A stretch of DNA of 64,000 nucleotides from Nesterenkonia sedimenti. GTDB lineage: Bacteria; Actinomycetota; Actinomycetes; Actinomycetales; Micrococcaceae. Positions 8,339 through 15,966 of this stretch are shown here, piece by piece (the first letter of the stretch is position 1; each line of letters opens with the position of its first letter). The notes under the pieces are model-generated. The model did not search any database. It was not told the origin of the DNA and was given only the letters and a program-made list of their open reading frames with translations. Made by a program: the position numbers and the translations under genes. The stretch is from the NCBI RefSeq assembly GCF_012641515.1, contig NZ_JABAHY010000004.1, positions 145,989 through 209,988 of the forward strand, in the 5' to 3' direction.

Positions 8339-9151
8339 TCAGCCAACTAGCTTGGTGTGCAGGTGCTCACTGAGGATCCCGGGGTCAGTCTCAGTCTTCA
8401 AAATATCCCGCAGTCCAGGGGCTCCCCCCAGCTCGGTCAGCATCGAATCCATGGAATCCGCAGTGGCTGACAGTAGCGGATGGTTGGAGGCGAAGAAGGC
8501 TGCGGCACGTTGGGCGCCGTCGTCGTTCTTCTTCGACTGGGTATAGGCCGCAGCCCTCAGGCGCAGGAAGATCTGTTCAAGGTTCTCCTGGGTGCGGGCG
8601 TAATCGGCCACAATGTCATTGCGGTCCGCGCCCAGCAGGCTCAGCACCACAGCGGCCAGAATCCCAGTCCGGTCCTTACCTGCGGCACAGTGGAACAGCA
8701 CCCCGCCCTCGGTAGTGCCGATGACCTCCAGTCCCTGGGAGACCTCGTGGACATGGCTGCGCACCAGGCCCGCGTACCAGCGGCCCACATCCGCAGGGGA
8801 ACGCATGCTGGGTGCGGCTTCCACCAATGCCAGAGGGTTGACCGCTGCCTCGGCCAGCGGCAGGTGATGGTGCCTCACTCCCAGCTCGGCAGCGCTGTGG
8901 TGCGGGGAGGCATTCACCTCGGGCGTCGATCGCAGGTCCAATACCGCGCTCAGGCCGCGGTCGAATAGGCTCTGGATCTCCTCGCGTGGGGAAATGGTGG
9001 GGTCATCGGAGCGCCACAGTAGCTCCGGTTTGACCCGCCCCCCTTCTACGGCAATGTCGCCGAGATCGCGAATATTGACCAAGGGGTGAGCGGGCAGAGG
9101 GCTGGCAGTAAGCTCTAGGGCTTCTGCCGAAGAGGAGGCCTGTGACGTCAT
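8339..9151 (-). CDS. Tyrosine/serine protein phosphatase, Y_phosphatase3 type
   Basis: The product has 270 residues if it starts at the ATG at 9151. That start is chosen because a TAGGAT -10 box ends 7 bases before it, as expected of a leaderless mRNA; an ATG at 9193 is in frame upstream. The signature HCAAGKDRTG carries the catalytic cysteine and P-loop, and NIRDLGDIAVEGGRVKPELLWRS-like sequence near the N-terminus is typical of the family that includes MptpB of Mycobacterium tuberculosis. It dephosphorylates phosphotyrosine or phosphoinositides. No signal peptide is seen. It is divergent from the metallopeptidase gene. Its substrate is unknown. Confidence 0.85.
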   Translation of the reverse strand: MTSQASSSAEALELTASPLPAHPLVNIRDLGDIAVEGGRVKPELLWRSDDPTISPREEIQSLFDRGLSAVLDLRSTPEVNASPHHSAAELGVRHHHLPLAEAAVNPLALVEAAPSMRSPADVGRWYAGLVRSHVHEVSQGLEVIGTTEGGVLFHCAAGKDRTGILAAVVLSLLGADRNDIVADYARTQENLEQIFLRLRAAAYTQSKKNDDGAQRAAAFFASNHPLLSATADSMDSMLTELGGAPGLRDILKTETDPGILSEHLHTKLVG

Positions 9152-9158
9152 CTCACCC

Positions 9159-9164
9159 ATCCTA
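9159..9164 (-). promoter_or_regulatory. -10 box of the phosphatase gene
   Basis: TAGGAT on the minus strand lies 7 bases before the ATG at 9151, suggesting a leaderless transcript. The -35 region is weak. Confidence 0.45.
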
Positions 9165-9241
9165 AGTCCCCGCCAAGATGCACATTGAGGCATTCAGGTA
9201 GTTCTCGGAAAACAGTCAGCAAAGAGGCAAACAGGTTCAGA

Positions 9242-9247
9242 TAGTCT
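9242..9247 (+). promoter_or_regulatory. -10 box of the metallopeptidase gene
   Basis: TAGTCT lies 7 bases before the GTG at 9255. There is no ribosome site, so a leaderless start at that GTG is likely. Confidence 0.4.
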
Positions 9248-9254
9248 CTTGACC

Positions 9255-10835
9255 GTGACATCGCACGGGGATCCCGACGCCCAGGGATACGAACCAGACG
9301 GATACAGGGCTGAAACGCAAAATCCGCAGCCGAACCCTGCCCAGCCGAACCCTGACCAACAGCACTCTGGTCAGATGGATCAGGGCCCGCTGCCAAGCGC
9401 CCAGGACCTCTGGCAGCACCAATCTGGTCAGAACCTTCCGGGGCAGCAGCCGGAATATCCCTCAGCTGGGGCAGCCCCCTATCAACAACAGCAGCCGCCA
9501 TACGGTCCACCGGTGAATGCGCCGAACTATCCGAACTACTCTGCGCCACCCCACCAGCCCTACCCGCAGGCACCTGGGGGCTACGGTGCCCCGGTGCCGC
9601 ATCAACCAGGGGAGCAGCAGAAGGAGAAGAAGGGATTCGGTCCCGGTGCCGTGATCGGCGGAATCGGTGTGCTGGTCCTGCTCTTTGCCATCTTCTTCGC
9701 CCTGACCTACTGGATTTTCAGCGGCCGGGCAGGAGATGCCTCCAGTACTGCGGGGGATCCCGTCGAAGCAGGCGAGGATACCGAGGAGCAGGAGGAATCC
9801 GAATCGGAGGACGAGCCGGAGGATCTGCTCGAGGAAGAAGGCTTCGACGACGATCTTCTGGAGGACTTCGACTACGAGGAACTCTCCGATACTGACTCCG
9901 ACTCCCTCGGAGTCCCCACCGATGATGAGGGCCGGGAGTTGCACTGGCCCGGCGAGCAGCCCGAGGGTTCCTACCACATCGAAGAGCGTGAGCTCTATCC
10001 GGTGATGGAGGAGCACATCATCGAAAAATATGAGTTCTGGCAGGACCACTGGCAGAACGGCACTCTTCTGGAGGAAGCCGGGCTGGAGGAGACCGAAGAG
10101 AACCTGGACTACGCCCAGGCCTTCATGTACATCATCACCGACCACCGCAATGCGCTGCTCTTCGGCTCATTCCAAACCTCCACCAACCCCGGGGAGCTCG
10201 ACGCGATCATCCAGTCGAGGATGGATGCAGTCGATGACTACGAGGAGCGGTTCCTCAACGGGGAGGACCTCGGAGTCACTGTGACCGTGGTGCAGTCCGA
10301 CGGGGAGGTGTTCGAATATGAGGAAAGCGAGGCGACCCAGCAGGAGAACCCCGAGGAGTTCGCCGAGACTTTTGAGCCGGCGATCGGAGAAGACGGCACC
10401 TACCGAGACTCCGCACAGGAACTGGCCGAGGCATTCGGTCTCTATGTCACTTATGACTTCGAGTCGATCTATGAGGGGTGCACAATGCACCCCGATCAAG
10501 ACACCACTCAGGTGATAGCTGCTTACTGCATCGCCACCCCAGAGCTCATCTATGTCAATAATGAGTTTGCTCTCTACCCCGACTACCTTGAGGACCTCGA
10601 TTTCATCGAGACGATCCGTCACGAGATTGCCCACCATCAGATCGGTGAGATCTGCGGTGCGGTGGCCCCCAGTATCGCCGGGGATCTCGTCGAAGGGGTG
10701 ACCAACTCCTATGCGGTGCTCTACCTCGGTGCAGACCGGGATCTGCTTGAGCTCCACGCGCCACCGGAGTACCTCACCAGTGACGAAACAGATGAGATCG
10801 CCCAGGCCATCGCCGAAGAGGGTCGCTGCTCCTGA
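9255..10835 (+). CDS. Membrane-bound neutral zinc metallopeptidase, YpfJ-like
   Basis: About 526 residues. A Pro/Gln/Tyr-rich cytoplasmic part (1 to about 125) is followed by one membrane helix (about 131-157), an Asp/Glu-rich spacer and an extracellular domain ending with RHEIAHHQIGE, which contains the HExxH zinc site. This is the architecture of the YpfJ/KPN_02809 neutral zinc metallopeptidase family in actinobacteria. The GTG at 9255 is preferred over the TTG at 9249 because of the spacing to the -10 box; both are in frame. The acidic spacer matches the composition of the other surface proteins here. The peptidase substrate is unknown. Confidence 0.82.
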   Translation: MTSHGDPDAQGYEPDGYRAETQNPQPNPAQPNPDQQHSGQMDQGPLPSAQDLWQHQSGQNLPGQQPEYPSAGAAPYQQQQPPYGPPVNAPNYPNYSAPPHQPYPQAPGGYGAPVPHQPGEQQKEKKGFGPGAVIGGIGVLVLLFAIFFALTYWIFSGRAGDASSTAGDPVEAGEDTEEQEESESEDEPEDLLEEEGFDDDLLEDFDYEELSDTDSDSLGVPTDDEGRELHWPGEQPEGSYHIEERELYPVMEEHIIEKYEFWQDHWQNGTLLEEAGLEETEENLDYAQAFMYIITDHRNALLFGSFQTSTNPGELDAIIQSRMDAVDDYEERFLNGEDLGVTVTVVQSDGEVFEYEESEATQQENPEEFAETFEPAIGEDGTYRDSAQELAEAFGLYVTYDFESIYEGCTMHPDQDTTQVIAAYCIATPELIYVNNEFALYPDYLEDLDFIETIRHEIAHHQIGEICGAVAPSIAGDLVEGVTNSYAVLYLGADRDLLELHAPPEYLTSDETDEIAQAIAEEGRCS

Positions 10836-10903
10836 ATCGACACCTCTGCGAGGGGGTGCTCAGTTCGCGTGAGGAGGCAGCTCCGCGATATGCTGGAGTC
10901 TGG

Positions 10904-10987
10904 CCCCACGCGTGGTGTCATCCTGCTGAACTCCCCCAGGACCGGAAGGTAGCAAGGGTAGGTGGGCTCTGGCAGGTGCGCGTGGGG
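10904..10987 (+). ncRNA. ffs: Signal recognition particle RNA, small bacterial type
   Basis: The conserved tip CCCAGGACCGGAAGGTAGCA (with the GGAA tetraloop and the asymmetric internal loop) is closed by a long helix that pairs CCCCACGCG at 10904 with CGCGTGGGG ending at 10987. This is the 4.5S-type RNA that binds Ffh for co-translational membrane targeting. The ends are set from the helix; a short T-rich stretch follows. Confidence 0.93.
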
Positions 10988-11004
10988 TTTCTAATTCCCT
11001 CATT

Positions 11005-11021
11005 TTCTACACAATGTAGAA
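11005..11021. promoter_or_regulatory. Palindrome before the 132-residue membrane protein gene
   Basis: TTCTACA and TGTAGAA form a perfect 7-bp inverted repeat around CAA. A possible -10 box, TAGACT, lies 9 bases downstream (11031-11036), so the palindrome falls in the promoter and could be a repressor site. No regulator gene is beside it. Confidence 0.45.
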
Positions 11022-11075
11022 CTCATCGGTAGACTGGGCAGTGCGAGCACCATACCTCACTCTCAAAGGAGCACC

Positions 11076-11474
11076 ATGACTGCCGAATACTCGACCTCTC
11101 CGATGCCTAAGCTGACTTTCATCTTCGGTGCGATCCTCGTGGTCGTCGGGGGCGGAGGGTACGTTTTCTCCCTGACCAATAACACCGATCACTGGACTGC
11201 CCTGATCCCTGCGATCATCGGCGTGCTGCTGCTGATCAGCGGCGCGATCGCCCTGAAGAACCTCATGGCGGGTATCCACATCGCACTGCTGATCGCCCTG
11301 GTCGGAGCCTTGGGCATGTTCATGCCGCTGATGAACCTGGGTGAACTCTTCGCAGGTGAGGCCGAGCGCCCGGCAGCGATCATCTCCGCGCTGATCTCCC
11401 TGATCGTGCTGGTGGTCTACATCATCCTTGGTGTGCGCAGCTTCCTGGCTGCCCGCCGCTGGAAGAAGGGCTGA
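11076..11474 (+). CDS. Four-helix membrane protein of unknown function
   Basis: A 132-residue protein with four clear membrane helices (about 11-31, 41-60, 67-85 and 102-124) and a positive C-terminus (RRWKKG). An AAAGGAGC ribosome site lies before the ATG. Resembles small conserved actinobacterial membrane proteins, but I do not recognise a named family. It is probably a single-gene unit following the SRP RNA and ends before a hairpin inside the convergent nuclease gene. Confidence 0.8.
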   Translation: MTAEYSTSPMPKLTFIFGAILVVVGGGGYVFSLTNNTDHWTALIPAIIGVLLLISGAIALKNLMAGIHIALLIALVGALGMFMPLMNLGELFAGEAERPAAIISALISLIVLVVYIILGVRSFLAARRWKKG

Positions 11475-11487
11475 AGCCCCGCCCCGT

Positions 11488-12129
11488 TCAACACAGCGTA
11501 AAGACGCCTGCGCCCTCGGATTCCGCCTGGGCCCAGGCGTCTTCTATTTGGTCGAGAAACCTGTCATTAGGCGCATAGTATGCCGGCTCTGCCCAGCCCT
11601 GACGGGCCAGCTCCTCATTGACGAAGACTTCATCGGCGAAGACACCGGCCAAGAGGCGGTCATACTGGTCCCGGCGCTCCTGGTCGAATTCCAGGACAAG
11701 CTCATCACCAGGGCTGATCATCTCGCTGATCGCCTCCGAGGCCTCCGGTCCGCCGCATTCAACGGGCTCTTCCGGGTGAACTGTCTCCGGGGTGTCGATA
11801 TTTAACAGGCGTACCCGCTCCTCCTGACCGGAGAGCTCGACGACGATCGTATCGCCGTCGATGATGCGGACCAGTTCAGCGGCAGCGGCATCCTCTGAGA
11901 AACCATCTGGCACCGAAGGTTCACGGTCCTGCCACCAACTGAACACCGCAGCCAACACAATCACCACCGCGATCATGCCCAGCCAGCCGCCGAGGCCGCC
12001 GGCTAAGGATCGACGGCGACCACGGCGAGGCACAGAGCCCCTCCATCCGGGTCTACGGCCAGTGGCCCGCCGGATATGGCGCCTGGCCCCACGGCGGACT
12101 GCTCGTTGGACATACCTATTTCTGCTCAT
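11488..12129 (-). CDS. Membrane-anchored thermonuclease-like nuclease
   Basis: A 213-residue protein with a very basic N-terminus (RRGARRHIRRATGRRPGWRG), one membrane helix (about 49-67) and a staphylococcal-nuclease-like domain (about 83-213). RIIDGDTIVV, RVRLLNIDTPET, DRLLAGVFADEVFVNEEL and the closing GWAEPAYY fit the TNase fold, including the calcium-binding Asp and active-site Arg residues. It should cut single-stranded nucleic acid outside the cell. The basic N-terminus could hold it to the membrane or to nucleic acid. It is divergent from aceA. Confidence 0.88.
   Translation of the reverse strand: MSRNRYVQRAVRRGARRHIRRATGRRPGWRGSVPRRGRRRSLAGGLGGWLGMIAVVIVLAAVFSWWQDREPSVPDGFSEDAAAAELVRIIDGDTIVVELSGQEERVRLLNIDTPETVHPEEPVECGGPEASEAISEMISPGDELVLEFDQERRDQYDRLLAGVFADEVFVNEELARQGWAEPAYYAPNDRFLDQIEDAWAQAESEGAGVFTLC
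11501..11543. terminator. Hairpin at the 3' end of the convergent nuclease gene
   Basis: AAGACGCCTG and CAGGCGTCTT form a perfect 10-bp stem with a 23-base loop, followed on the plus strand by CTATTTGG. It lies within the last codons of the minus-strand nuclease gene and could end transcription of the plus-strand membrane protein gene. Confidence 0.5.
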
Positions 12130-12255
12130 CTGCGTTCTTCTCGCCCCGGTCCGGTCTCTGCGTTATCCATTCCATCTTCCCAGCAGGGGAGGACATGCTG
12201 AGCCACCCCTGTGGATGTGATCTGGGTCCAGTTCTGAGATTTCTTCGAATCCGCG

Positions 12256-12271
12256 AAGATTTGCAAATCTT
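12256..12271. promoter_or_regulatory. 16-bp palindrome upstream of aceA, candidate RamB-type operator
   Basis: AAGATTTGCAAATCTT is a perfect palindrome 112 bases before the aceA ATG. It contains TTTGCAAA, the core of the binding site known for RamB of Corynebacterium glutamicum. A RamB-like gene lies 5 kb downstream. Whether it acts on aceA, on the divergent nuclease, or on both is open. Confidence 0.55.
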
Positions 12272-12382
12272 TTGTCGAGTTGAGGTGGATTAGGGGTTGC
12301 AGAGTGCCCAAAACTGGGAATGTCCCCAAGAAAACGCCAGACCGATCCCGCCGGGGCGGTAAGGGAATCAAAGGAGATTCAG

Positions 12383-13741
12383 ATGACCGAGACACTCGCC
12401 AACGCCCAGGAGACCCAGAACGGCACTACGGGCTTCCAGCCGGAGACCCGGGACGTGTTCGAAGAGAAGGTCCAGGCACTGCAGAAGGACTGGGACACCA
12501 ACCCCCGCTGGGCTCAGACCACCCGTGACTACAGCGCCGAAGAGGTCATCAAGCTCCAGGGCACGGTGCAGGAGGAGAACACCCTCGCCAAGCGCGGCTC
12601 CGAGAAGCTTTGGGCACAGCTGACTGAGGAGCATGCAGCCGGGAAGTTCACCAACTCTCTGGGTGCGCTGACCGGGAACATGGCAGTCCAGCAGGTCAAG
12701 GCCGGACTGCGGGCCATCTACCTCTCCGGCTGGCAGGTTGCCGGTGACGCAAATATGGCCGGTCAGACCTACCCCGATCAGTCCCTCTACCCGGCCAACT
12801 CCGTGCCGAATGTGGTCCGGCGGATCAATAATGCTTTGCTGCGTGCCGACCAGATCGAGTACCTTGAGGGCAAGCGCACCGTAGAGGACTGGCTGGTGCC
12901 GATCGTCGCCGATGCCGAGGCCGGATTCGGCGGTCCGCTGAATGCCTATGAGCTGATGAAGTCGATGATCGCCGCCGGTGCAGCGGGTGTGCACTGGGAG
13001 GACCAGCTGGCCTCGGAGAAGAAGTGCGGCCACCTCGGCGGCAAGGTGCTGATCCCCACCGGCCAGCACATCCGGACCCTGCAGTCAGCCCGGCTGGCAG
13101 CAGATGTCTCCAACACCCCCAGTGTTGTCATCGCCCGCACCGATGCCGAGGCAGCCACTCTGATCACCTCCGATGTCGATGAGCGTGACGCCGAGTTCAT
13201 CACCGGCGAGCGCACCGCCGAGGGCTTCTACAAGGTGCGCAACGGCATCGAGCCCTGCATCGCCCGGGCCAAGGCCTACGCTCCCTACTCCGATCTGATC
13301 TGGATGGAGACCGGAACCCCGGATCTGGAGGTGGCCAAGCAGTTCGCCGAGGCCGTGAAGTCCGAGTACCCCGACCAGATGCTGGCCTATAACTGCAGCC
13401 CCTCCTTCAACTGGAGGAAGCACCTCGATGACGCCACCATCGAGAAGTTCCAGCGCGAACTGGGCAAGATGGGCTTCACCTTCCAGTTCATCACCCTGGC
13501 CGGATTCCATGCCCTGAACTACTCCATGTTCGAGCTGGCCAAGGGTTACAACACCAACCAGATGAAGGCCTATGTCGAACTGCAGGAGAAGGAGTTCGCC
13601 GCAGAGGCCGCTGGGTACACCGCCACTAAGCACCAGCGCGAAGTCGGCACAGGCTACTTCGACGCCGTTTCCACCACCCTGAACCCCGAGTCCTCCACAG
13701 TGGCCCTGCGCGGTTCCACTGAAGAGGGACAGTTCCACTAA
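12383..13741 (+). CDS. aceA: Isocitrate lyase
   Basis: A 452-residue enzyme of the glyoxylate shunt, splitting isocitrate to glyoxylate and succinate for growth on acetate or fatty acids. The active-site motif [10 protein letters not shown] and the upstream DAEAGFGG and VHWEDQL are intact. The ATG at 12383 is chosen because AAAGGAG lies just before it; an ATG 63 bases upstream is in frame but has no ribosome site. Malate synthase is not in this window. The palindrome at 12256-12271 is a plausible control site, and a 43-residue frame follows after 33 bases. Confidence 0.97.
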   Translation: MTETLANAQETQNGTTGFQPETRDVFEEKVQALQKDWDTNPRWAQTTRDYSAEEVIKLQGTVQEENTLAKRGSEKLWAQLTEEHAAGKFTNSLGALTGNMAVQQVKAGLRAIYLSGWQVAGDANMAGQTYPDQSLYPANSVPNVVRRINNALLRADQIEYLEGKRTVEDWLVPIVADAEAGFGGPLNAYELMKSMIAAGAAGVHWEDQLASEKKCGHLGGKVLIPTGQHIRTLQSARLAADVSNTPSVVIARTDAEAATLITSDVDERDAEFITGERTAEGFYKVRNGIEPCIARAKAYAPYSDLIWMETGTPDLEVAKQFAEAVKSEYPDQMLAYNCSPSFNWRKHLDDATIEKFQRELGKMGFTFQFITLAGFHALNYSMFELAKGYNTNQMKAYVELQEKEFAAEAAGYTATKHQREVGTGYFDAVSTTLNPESSTVALRGSTEEGQFH

Positions 13742-13774
13742 AAAGGGGCCATCTGCCCCACTGAGGAGTTTGCT

Positions 13775-13906
13775 ATGACCAACGCCATCGAGATCAACGG
13801 CCAGCCGGTGACCACTCAGACATCCAGTCTCAATGTGGTCAGCAAAATTGAGAACGACGACGAGGGCGCCGCAGAGCAGGAGAAGGTGGCGATCCGCCGC
13901 AAATAG
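13775..13906 (+). CDS. Small protein of 43 residues downstream of aceA
   Basis: An ATG with a GAGGAG ribosome site 8 bases upstream opens a 43-codon frame beginning MTNAIEINGQPVTT and ending with AIRRK. It lies 33 bases after aceA and before a strong terminator, so it is probably cotranscribed with isocitrate lyase. The product is hydrophilic and mixed in charge, with no membrane helix or known motif. Function unknown. Confidence 0.6.
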   Translation: MTNAIEINGQPVTTQTSSLNVVSKIENDDEGAAEQEKVAIRRK

Positions 13907-13926
13907 TCAGTAGGGCAATCACAGAC

Positions 13927-13974
13927 AACTGTGCCCCCGGGAGTTTTCGAGGTCCTCTCGGGGGCACAGTTTTG
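13927..13974. terminator. Strong bidirectional terminator between aceA and the betaine importer
   Basis: AACTGTGCCCCCG and CGGGGGCACAGTT form a 13-bp stem; the inner bases GGAG/CTCT extend the pairing. A T-rich tail follows on the plus strand and AGTTGTC on the minus strand. It ends the aceA unit and probably the minus-strand importer operon. Confidence 0.85.
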
Positions 13975-14001
13975 TGTTCAGTTATATGTGGTGCTGATGT
14001 A

Positions 14002-14916
14002 TCAGCCGATCAGGTCGTCGATGACGTCCTGGTTGTTCTCAGCCCACTCGACAGCACCCTCGGGGCCGTCGTCGTACTCGTTGACCACGAGGTCCTCGAG
14101 TTCGGCGTACTGCTCGTCGGTGAGATCGAAGTCGGCCATCCACTCAGCTACCTCCGGGAACTCCTCGGAGAAACCGTCATGAGTGACGATGTTCAGGGTC
14201 TCCTCAGCGCCGAGCAGTCCATCAGGATCCTCGAGGTCCTTCAGGTCCCAGTTTCCGTAGGCCCAGAAGGGGCGCCACAGGGTGACGACAATGTCCTCTT
14301 CGGCGTCGATGGCATTATCCAGTTCGGAGAGCATCGCGGCGGTGGAGGACTCGACCAGGTCGAATTCCTCATCCAGGCCGTACTCAGGGAAGACGGTGTT
14401 GGAGGTGACATCCATATGGCCGGAGCCAGCCTCAATGCCGACCACCCGGTTGTCGAAGGCCGCGGGGTCATCCAGCAACTCGGGGATGGAATCGATATCG
14501 GTGTACTCCGGCACGGCGAAGGTCAGCACTGCGCCCTCGTAGTAGGAGCCGAGGTCCTCGAGGTCGTCACCGAACTGTTCGAGGTAACTCTCGTGGGTCA
14601 CCGGCAGCCAGGCGGAGGTGTAGACATCGATATCGCCATCGGCCAGGCCCTGGTAGACCGGGGCTGCGTCGCCGAGGGCCTCGATCTCTACGTCGTAGCC
14701 CTGCTCCTCGAGGATGTGTTGCCACAGGAAGGTGGTGGAGGAACCGTCAGTCCAGCCCTCGATGTAGCCGAGGGTGATGGTGCCGCCCTCTTCACCATTT
14801 TCACCATTGCCGTTTCCGTTGCCATTGCCACCCTCGTCATCGCCGCAGGCGGTCAGGGTCAGACCCAGCACAGACAGTAGGGCGGTGGATTTCAGGAATT
14901 TCGATGAGGTACTCAT
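14002..14916 (-). CDS. opuAC: Glycine betaine/proline-type ABC importer, substrate-binding lipoprotein
   Basis: A 304-residue lipoprotein: lipobox LTAC puts the acylated Cys at residue 24, followed by a flexible Asp/Gly/Asn-rich linker and an OpuAC domain. YIEGWTDGSSTTFLW, LADGDIDVYTSAWLPVTH and TLWRPFWAYG are typical, including aromatic residues that form the cation-pi cage for quaternary amines. It is the last gene of the minus-strand operon, separated from the permease by a small hairpin. The ligand is probably glycine betaine or a related osmolyte. Confidence 0.88.
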   Translation of the reverse strand: MSTSSKFLKSTALLSVLGLTLTACGDDEGGNGNGNGNGENGEEGGTITLGYIEGWTDGSSTTFLWQHILEEQGYDVEIEALGDAAPVYQGLADGDIDVYTSAWLPVTHESYLEQFGDDLEDLGSYYEGAVLTFAVPEYTDIDSIPELLDDPAAFDNRVVGIEAGSGHMDVTSNTVFPEYGLDEEFDLVESSTAAMLSELDNAIDAEEDIVVTLWRPFWAYGNWDLKDLEDPDGLLGAEETLNIVTHDGFSEEFPEVAEWMADFDLTDEQYAELEDLVVNEYDDGPEGAVEWAENNQDVIDDLIG

Positions 14917-14966
14917 GAGGTTCCAGTTCCTTTCACTTCAGTTAGGTGCGAATAATTCAGTTACAA

Positions 14967-14990
14967 CTCCCGCCCGCCAGGGGCGGGGAG
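14967..14990 (-). promoter_or_regulatory. Intercistronic hairpin between permease and binding-protein genes
   Basis: CTCCCGCCC and GGGCGGGGAG pair with one bulged base around a 5-base loop. It sits in the 78-base gap within the operon. Such hairpins often protect or reduce mRNA segments so that binding protein and membrane parts are made in unequal amounts (inference). Confidence 0.45.
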
Positions 14991-14994
14991 GTCT

Positions 14995-15966
14995 TTACCC
15001 AGTCTTAGTGCTGGCCTCAGCGGCCTCAGCTTCATCGGGTTCGGTCTGTTGCTGCTGGGGCTTGCGGCGCCGCAGCAGCTTGTACAGGGTGCTTTCCTCG
15101 GTGGCCCCCAGGGCAGCGGTGACTCGGTCGAGGTAGATGGCGAACATGACCACACAGAGGCCGGCCTCCAGTCCCCGTTCGAGGTCGATGGTGTTGATCG
15201 CACCGCTGACCTCGTTGCCCAGACCGCCTGCGCCGACGAAACCGCCGAAGACGGCCATGGACAGGGCCAGCATGATCACCTGGTTGACACCGGCCATGAT
15301 GGTCTTGGTGGCCAGCGGCAGCTGGATCCCGAAGAGGATCTGCCAGCCGGTGGAGCCGAAGGCATGGCCGGCTTCCACCACCTCGGAATCCACCTGTCGG
15401 ATGGCCAGTTCGGTGAACCGCACACCCGGGGGCAGGGCGAAGATGATGGTGGCCAGAATGCCGGCGGGCATACCCAGGCCGAACATCGCCAGGGTGGGGA
15501 TCAGCCAGACCAGCGCGGGCATAGTCTGCATGAGGTCCAGTACTGGTCTGACTGCCCGTGAGACGAACTGGCTCTTGGCGGCTAGGACGCCCAGTGGAAT
15601 GGCTATCACCAAAGCCACCACAGTGGCCACGGCGACCAGGGCCAGAGTTTCCAAGGCCTCTTCCCAGAGGTCGACAGAGACGATGAAGAGCATCAGCGGC
15701 ACTGTCAGCAGGGCCAGTTTCCAATCGCGCATCAGGAAGGCGATCAGGGCGAAGATGGCGGTGAGCACCAGTGCATCTGGGGCCGCCAGGATCTCGGCGA
15801 GTCCCTCGGACGTGGTCTCGAAGGCGATCTCCACGCCTCGGATGAGTCCACTGAACTGGTCCTGGAACCAGTCGAAGCCTTCCTCAAGCTTTTCGCCCAC
15901 AGGCAGGCGGGGGATGAAGGCGCCGTCGGTCTCTTCGTCTGCCAGCAACATACCGGGGGAGTTCAT
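14995..15966 (-). CDS. opuAB: Glycine betaine/proline-type ABC importer, permease
   Basis: A 323-residue membrane protein with several helices and the permease signature with the EAA-like loop (EVVEAGHAFGSTGWQILFGIQLP), which contacts the ATPase. It resembles ProW/OpuAB. Its start overlaps the end of the ATPase gene by 4 bases (ATGA), so the two are translationally coupled. Confidence 0.9.
   Translation of the reverse strand: MNSPGMLLADEETDGAFIPRLPVGEKLEEGFDWFQDQFSGLIRGVEIAFETTSEGLAEILAAPDALVLTAIFALIAFLMRDWKLALLTVPLMLFIVSVDLWEEALETLALVAVATVVALVIAIPLGVLAAKSQFVSRAVRPVLDLMQTMPALVWLIPTLAMFGLGMPAGILATIIFALPPGVRFTELAIRQVDSEVVEAGHAFGSTGWQILFGIQLPLATKTIMAGVNQVIMLALSMAVFGGFVGAGGLGNEVSGAINTIDLERGLEAGLCVVMFAIYLDRVTAALGATEESTLYKLLRRRKPQQQQTEPDEAEAAEASTKTG

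Noticed and set aside
12320-12382. An earlier in-frame ATG for isocitrate lyase
   Set aside because: It has no ribosome site, while the ATG at 12383 has AAAGGAG at good spacing and gives the normal protein length.
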